DNA of 64,000 nt, taken from assembly GCA_910583675.1 (NCBI GenBank), contig CAJTYH010000001.1:62001-126000 (forward strand), in the 5' to 3' direction. The stretch comes from an uncultured Muribaculaceae bacterium (lineage in GTDB: Bacteria > Bacteroidota > Bacteroidia > Bacteroidales > Muribaculaceae). Made by a program: the position numbers and the translations under genes. Numbering within the stretch: position 1 is the first letter of the stretch; every line of letters begins with the position of its first letter. Positions 61,848 to 64,000 of this stretch are shown in pieces. The notes under the pieces are model-generated. The model was not told where the DNA came from and searched no databases. It worked only from the letters and a program-made list of their open reading frames with translations.

Positions 61848-61893
61848 TGAAGTGCACCCAAAAAGTTAGACAAAAACTTTTGGGTGCACTTCA
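61848..61893. terminator. Bidirectional terminator hairpin (repeated type)
   Basis: TGAAGTGCACCCAAAAAGT pairs with ACTTTTGGGTGCACTTCA across a loop of AT-rich sequence. It is clearly related to the hairpin at 29850-29895 and separates two convergent genes. Confidence 0.7.
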
Positions 61894-61933
61894 AATCTTA
61901 ATTACGACACAGCCCCATATAGGAGGGGAGTGG

Positions 61934-63571
61934 TCAGTCCCAGATGGAGTCAATGTTGAAGACTTCGAGATTCTTGACGGTAACGCGGTTGCCGTGGAAA
62001 CGGAACCCCTCGCGGTCGCCGTCGGGGAGGTGGCGGCTCATGGAGTAGGAGAAGAGGCCGCCGTCAACGAATACCTCCACCGATGTGCGGTCGATGTAGA
62101 TGTCGGCAGTCAGTTCCATGCTTGTGGGATCCTGGGGGGAATAGTGGTTGCCGTTGATGGTGGTGCCGTTGAGGTCGTAGTCCACGAGGCGCTGTCCGGC
62201 GAGGCAGATTGACGCGTCTGTGGCATGCGACAGGTGCAGGGTGGCACGCACACGCAGACGGTCGGCATCCGAGAATTTTTCAAGCGCCTTGTTGGCCTGA
62301 TCCTGCGAGAGGTTGGTCCATGATCCTGCCGGCTTGCAGAGGCTCTCCACCTCCTTTACCGGGGTGCTTATCAGGCGCACGCCGTCCTTGGTGGTGCGCA
62401 GCGACAGTTCCGTGGGGAGGAGCATTATACCGTTGAACGGCATGCCGGGGTGCCCAAGCCGTCCCCATCCGATTTGGATGCGTCGTCCGTCGGTTTCCGG
62501 CACGTTGTTGAAGGTCTGGGCGGCATAGATGGTGCCCGCGCAGTTGCGGTGTTTTCCGGAACGCGGTGTGAACTTCTCCCCGTCGAAGTCTCCGAGCATG
62601 TATGTGCCGGAAGCCCCGTACATCACCCATAGCATGTTGCCCTTGTCGCCGTCCACCGGCAGCGGGAACAGCTCGGGGCACTCCCAGAAGCCGGTCACGT
62701 GGCTCTTGTAAGTCCAGTCGCGCAGATTCTGTGAGGTGTAGATCGAATGGCCGTCGCGCTCGTTGAGCACCATTACCCAATGGTCTCCGTAACGGAACAT
62801 TTTGGGGTCGCGCGTGTCGTGCGTGTCCCATATCTCCTTGCTGTTGACGACGGGATTCCCCTCGTATTTGGTGAATGTGCGCCCGTTGTCGGTGCTGTAG
62901 GCTATCCCTTGCATCTGGCGGTCGTCATTGTTGATGGTATATGCCGCTACCATTGCCGGTTCCTTCTTGGAGCCGAATCCCGAGTCGTTGTCATGGTCGA
63001 TCACTGCCGAACCGGAGAACATCGTGCCCATATGGTCGGGATGGAGCGCGGTGGGCAGTTCCTTCCAATGCACGAGGTCGGTGCTTACGGCATGTCCCCA
63101 GTGCATGTTTTCCCAGTCGCGTTCATAGGGGTTGTGCTGGTAGTAGAGATGGTATTCCCCGTTGTGGTATACCAGACCGTTGGGGTCGTTTATCCAGCCT
63201 CGGCGCGTGGTGAAGTGGAATTGCGGACGGTTCTTCTCGTGGTACATCTGCGATTCCCCGTGGATGGTATCCGCCTGATAGATGGCATCCATCCCTTTTG
63301 TCCCGTCGGGATACTTGATGGTCAACTTCTTCCCTTTCAAGGCCGATATGTCCTTGAACACCCAGTACTCGGCCTCTCCCGGCGCTATACGCGCCACGAT
63401 GGGCAGCGGATCCATCCCCTTGGCTTCGAGCGTGAGGCGTGTCCTGTCCACGCTGTGCGAAATCGGGATATTGAGGTAATTCCCGGTCACCTTCATGGTC
63501 ATCTCTGCACCGTGGATGGCGCATCCGGCCGACAGTCCTGCGGCCAATAATATCAATTTGCTATATCGCAT
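61934..63571 (-). CDS. GH32 fructan hydrolase (levanase/inulinase type), secreted
   Basis: A 545-residue exported enzyme cleaving beta-fructosides. The signal peptide is MRYSKLILLAAGLSAGCAIHG; an N-terminal beta-sandwich like DUF4980 covers about 25-110. The five-bladed propeller starts at RRGWINDPNGLVYHNGEYHLYYQHNP, with the nucleophile Asp in WINDPNG. DTRDPKMF holds the stabilising Asp (about residue 252) and WECPELFPLP the acid/base Glu (about residue 293). A C-terminal beta sandwich (DRTSVEVFVDGGLFSYSM) follows. The chain is about normal length. It stands alone, without susCD genes nearby. The start at 63571 follows a -7 element. Confidence 0.93.
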   Translation of the reverse strand: MRYSKLILLAAGLSAGCAIHGAEMTMKVTGNYLNIPISHSVDRTRLTLEAKGMDPLPIVARIAPGEAEYWVFKDISALKGKKLTIKYPDGTKGMDAIYQADTIHGESQMYHEKNRPQFHFTTRRGWINDPNGLVYHNGEYHLYYQHNPYERDWENMHWGHAVSTDLVHWKELPTALHPDHMGTMFSGSAVIDHDNDSGFGSKKEPAMVAAYTINNDDRQMQGIAYSTDNGRTFTKYEGNPVVNSKEIWDTHDTRDPKMFRYGDHWVMVLNERDGHSIYTSQNLRDWTYKSHVTGFWECPELFPLPVDGDKGNMLWVMYGASGTYMLGDFDGEKFTPRSGKHRNCAGTIYAAQTFNNVPETDGRRIQIGWGRLGHPGMPFNGIMLLPTELSLRTTKDGVRLISTPVKEVESLCKPAGSWTNLSQDQANKALEKFSDADRLRVRATLHLSHATDASICLAGQRLVDYDLNGTTINGNHYSPQDPTSMELTADIYIDRTSVEVFVDGGLFSYSMSRHLPDGDREGFRFHGNRVTVKNLEVFNIDSIWD

Positions 63572-63612
63572 GGTATTGATTTTTTGGTTATTCTAATGAT
63601 TGGTTATTTTTG

Positions 63613-63620
63613 CAAAGTTA
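63613..63620 (-). promoter_or_regulatory. -7 promoter element of the GH32 gene
   Basis: TAACTTTG on the minus strand, 41 bases before the ATG. Confidence 0.6.
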
Positions 63621-63670
63621 GTAAAACCGGAATTACCCAGAGGAATAAAAATCGTGCATGCATTATTATT

Positions 63671-63702
63671 TTTGTTGCATTGGCCTTGATTGGTTACCTT
63701 TG
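63671..63702 (+). promoter_or_regulatory. Promoter of the CobW-type gene, with overlapping inverted repeat
   Basis: TTTG (63671-63674), 20 bases, TACCTTTG (63695-63702): a consensus promoter. GTTACC (63693-63698) and GGTAAC (63704-63709) form an inverted repeat spanning the -7 element and transcription start, a possible repressor site. Confidence 0.7.
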
Positions 63703-63723
63703 CGGTAACAAAACAGAAGTGAT

Positions 63724-64000
63724 ATGATTGCAAATGAAATACCGGTATTGCTGCTTACCGGCTATCTCGGGAGTGGAAAGACAACGTTGCTCAACCGCAT
63801 CCTTGCCAACCGTCGCGGCATAAGATTCGCCGTAGTAGTGAATGACATCGGCGAGGTCAACATAGATGCCGCACTCATACAGAAAGGGGGAGTGGTCGGT
63901 TCGCCGGACGGTGCCGGCGACCTTGTGGCGCTCCAGAACGGGTGCATCTGCTGCACGCTCCAGACAGATCTTATTGAACAGCTTACGCAGCTTGCCTCTG
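63724..64000 (+). CDS. CobW/COG0523-family GTPase metallochaperone, N-terminal part
   Basis: The first 92 residues of a G3E-family GTPase, cut by the window end. The P-loop is GYLGSGKTTLLNRIL, the Mg-binding Glu lies in VVNDIGEVNIDAAL, and the metal-binding motif of the family, CxCC, reads NGCICCTL. COG0523 proteins deliver zinc, cobalt or other metals to client enzymes; zinc-starvation-responsive members (ZigA, YeiR, ZNG1) are common. The promoter overlaps an inverted repeat that might bind a metal regulator. Which metal it handles cannot be decided. Confidence 0.9.
   Translation, partial: MIANEIPVLLLTGYLGSGKTTLLNRILANRRGIRFAVVVNDIGEVNIDAALIQKGGVVGSPDGAGDLVALQNGCICCTLQTDLIEQLTQLAS

Noticed and set aside
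1..64000. tRNA or rRNA genes
   Set aside because: I scanned the gaps for cloverleaf-like sequences (GTTCnAnnC with CCA-type ends) and found none. A tRNAscan run would be needed for certainty.
1..64000. Insertion sequence or prophage
   Set aside because: No transposase, integrase or phage structural gene was recognised among the open frames.

Overview
The window is chromosomal DNA of a gut Bacteroidota, order Bacteroidales; Muribaculaceae is my best guess but is not proven. The evidence is the many promoters of the TAnnTTTG (-7) / TTTG (-33) type, several secreted proteins with type IX secretion (T9SS) C-terminal tails, a XusABC xenosiderophore locus, and typical Bacteroidales versions of YbeY, MnmG, PdxB, Pgi and the DUF4374 and DUF4465 families. 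I see no rRNA, tRNA, insertion sequence, prophage or CRISPR array. Functions are assigned from motifs read by eye; no database search was run.

Layout. 1-4.3 kb: end of a uridine/nucleoside kinase, then three envelope-phosphate genes (WaaP-like kinase, PAP2 phosphatase, EptA-like phosphoethanolamine transferase). 4.5-8.8 kb: SpmA-SpmB fusion, ybeY, mnmG, a perfect parS palindrome and apt. 8.8-10.6 kb: a cobalamin riboswitch in front of a DUF4465 surface protein. 10.7-16.9 kb: short-chain dehydrogenase, GH43 enzyme, THUMP rRNA methyltransferase with an Arg/Asp-rich tail, purD and a membrane protein flanked by dispersed repeats. 17-23.1 kb (minus): xusC, xusB, xusA and a hemerythrin-LuxR fusion regulator. 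23.3-29.8 kb: pdxB, a GH71/99-like secreted protein, topA and a pseudouridine synthase.

29.9-35.2 kb (minus): a translationally coupled four-gene operon with the order A-B-A-B. A is a secreted zincin-like protein whose zinc motif is lost, and B is a small T9SS cargo protein. I regard this as the best candidate for an undescribed system here. 35.4-39.8 kb (minus): lipoprotein, Bax-inhibitor-1 family protein, argS, esterase. 40.0-41.0 kb: hicAB with a clear operator, followed by gene remnants. 41.1-43.9 kb: tandem paralogues with a TonB-C-like domain; the first is a compositional mosaic. 44.2-50.4 kb: M6 metalloprotease and a choice-of-anchor-J protein, both T9SS cargo. 50.8-54.6 kb: pgi, then a C10 (SpeB-like) lipoprotein protease with a partner lipoprotein. 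54.6-60.6 kb: a non-coding stretch with a candidate small RNA, then a TolC/HlyD/ABC-2/ABC-2 export operon without an ATPase. 60.8-64 kb: a secreted DUF4595-like protein, a GH32 fructan hydrolase and the start of a CobW-type metallochaperone.

Two themes run through the window. First, AT-richer islands (about 29.9-35.2, 41.1-42.26, 52.3-54.6 and 60.8-61.8 kb) mostly encode secreted accessory proteins between GC-richer housekeeping genes. Second, a dispersed ~36-41 bp intergenic repeat occurs nine times in five gene gaps, twice as long inverted pairs, and sits against start or stop codons.
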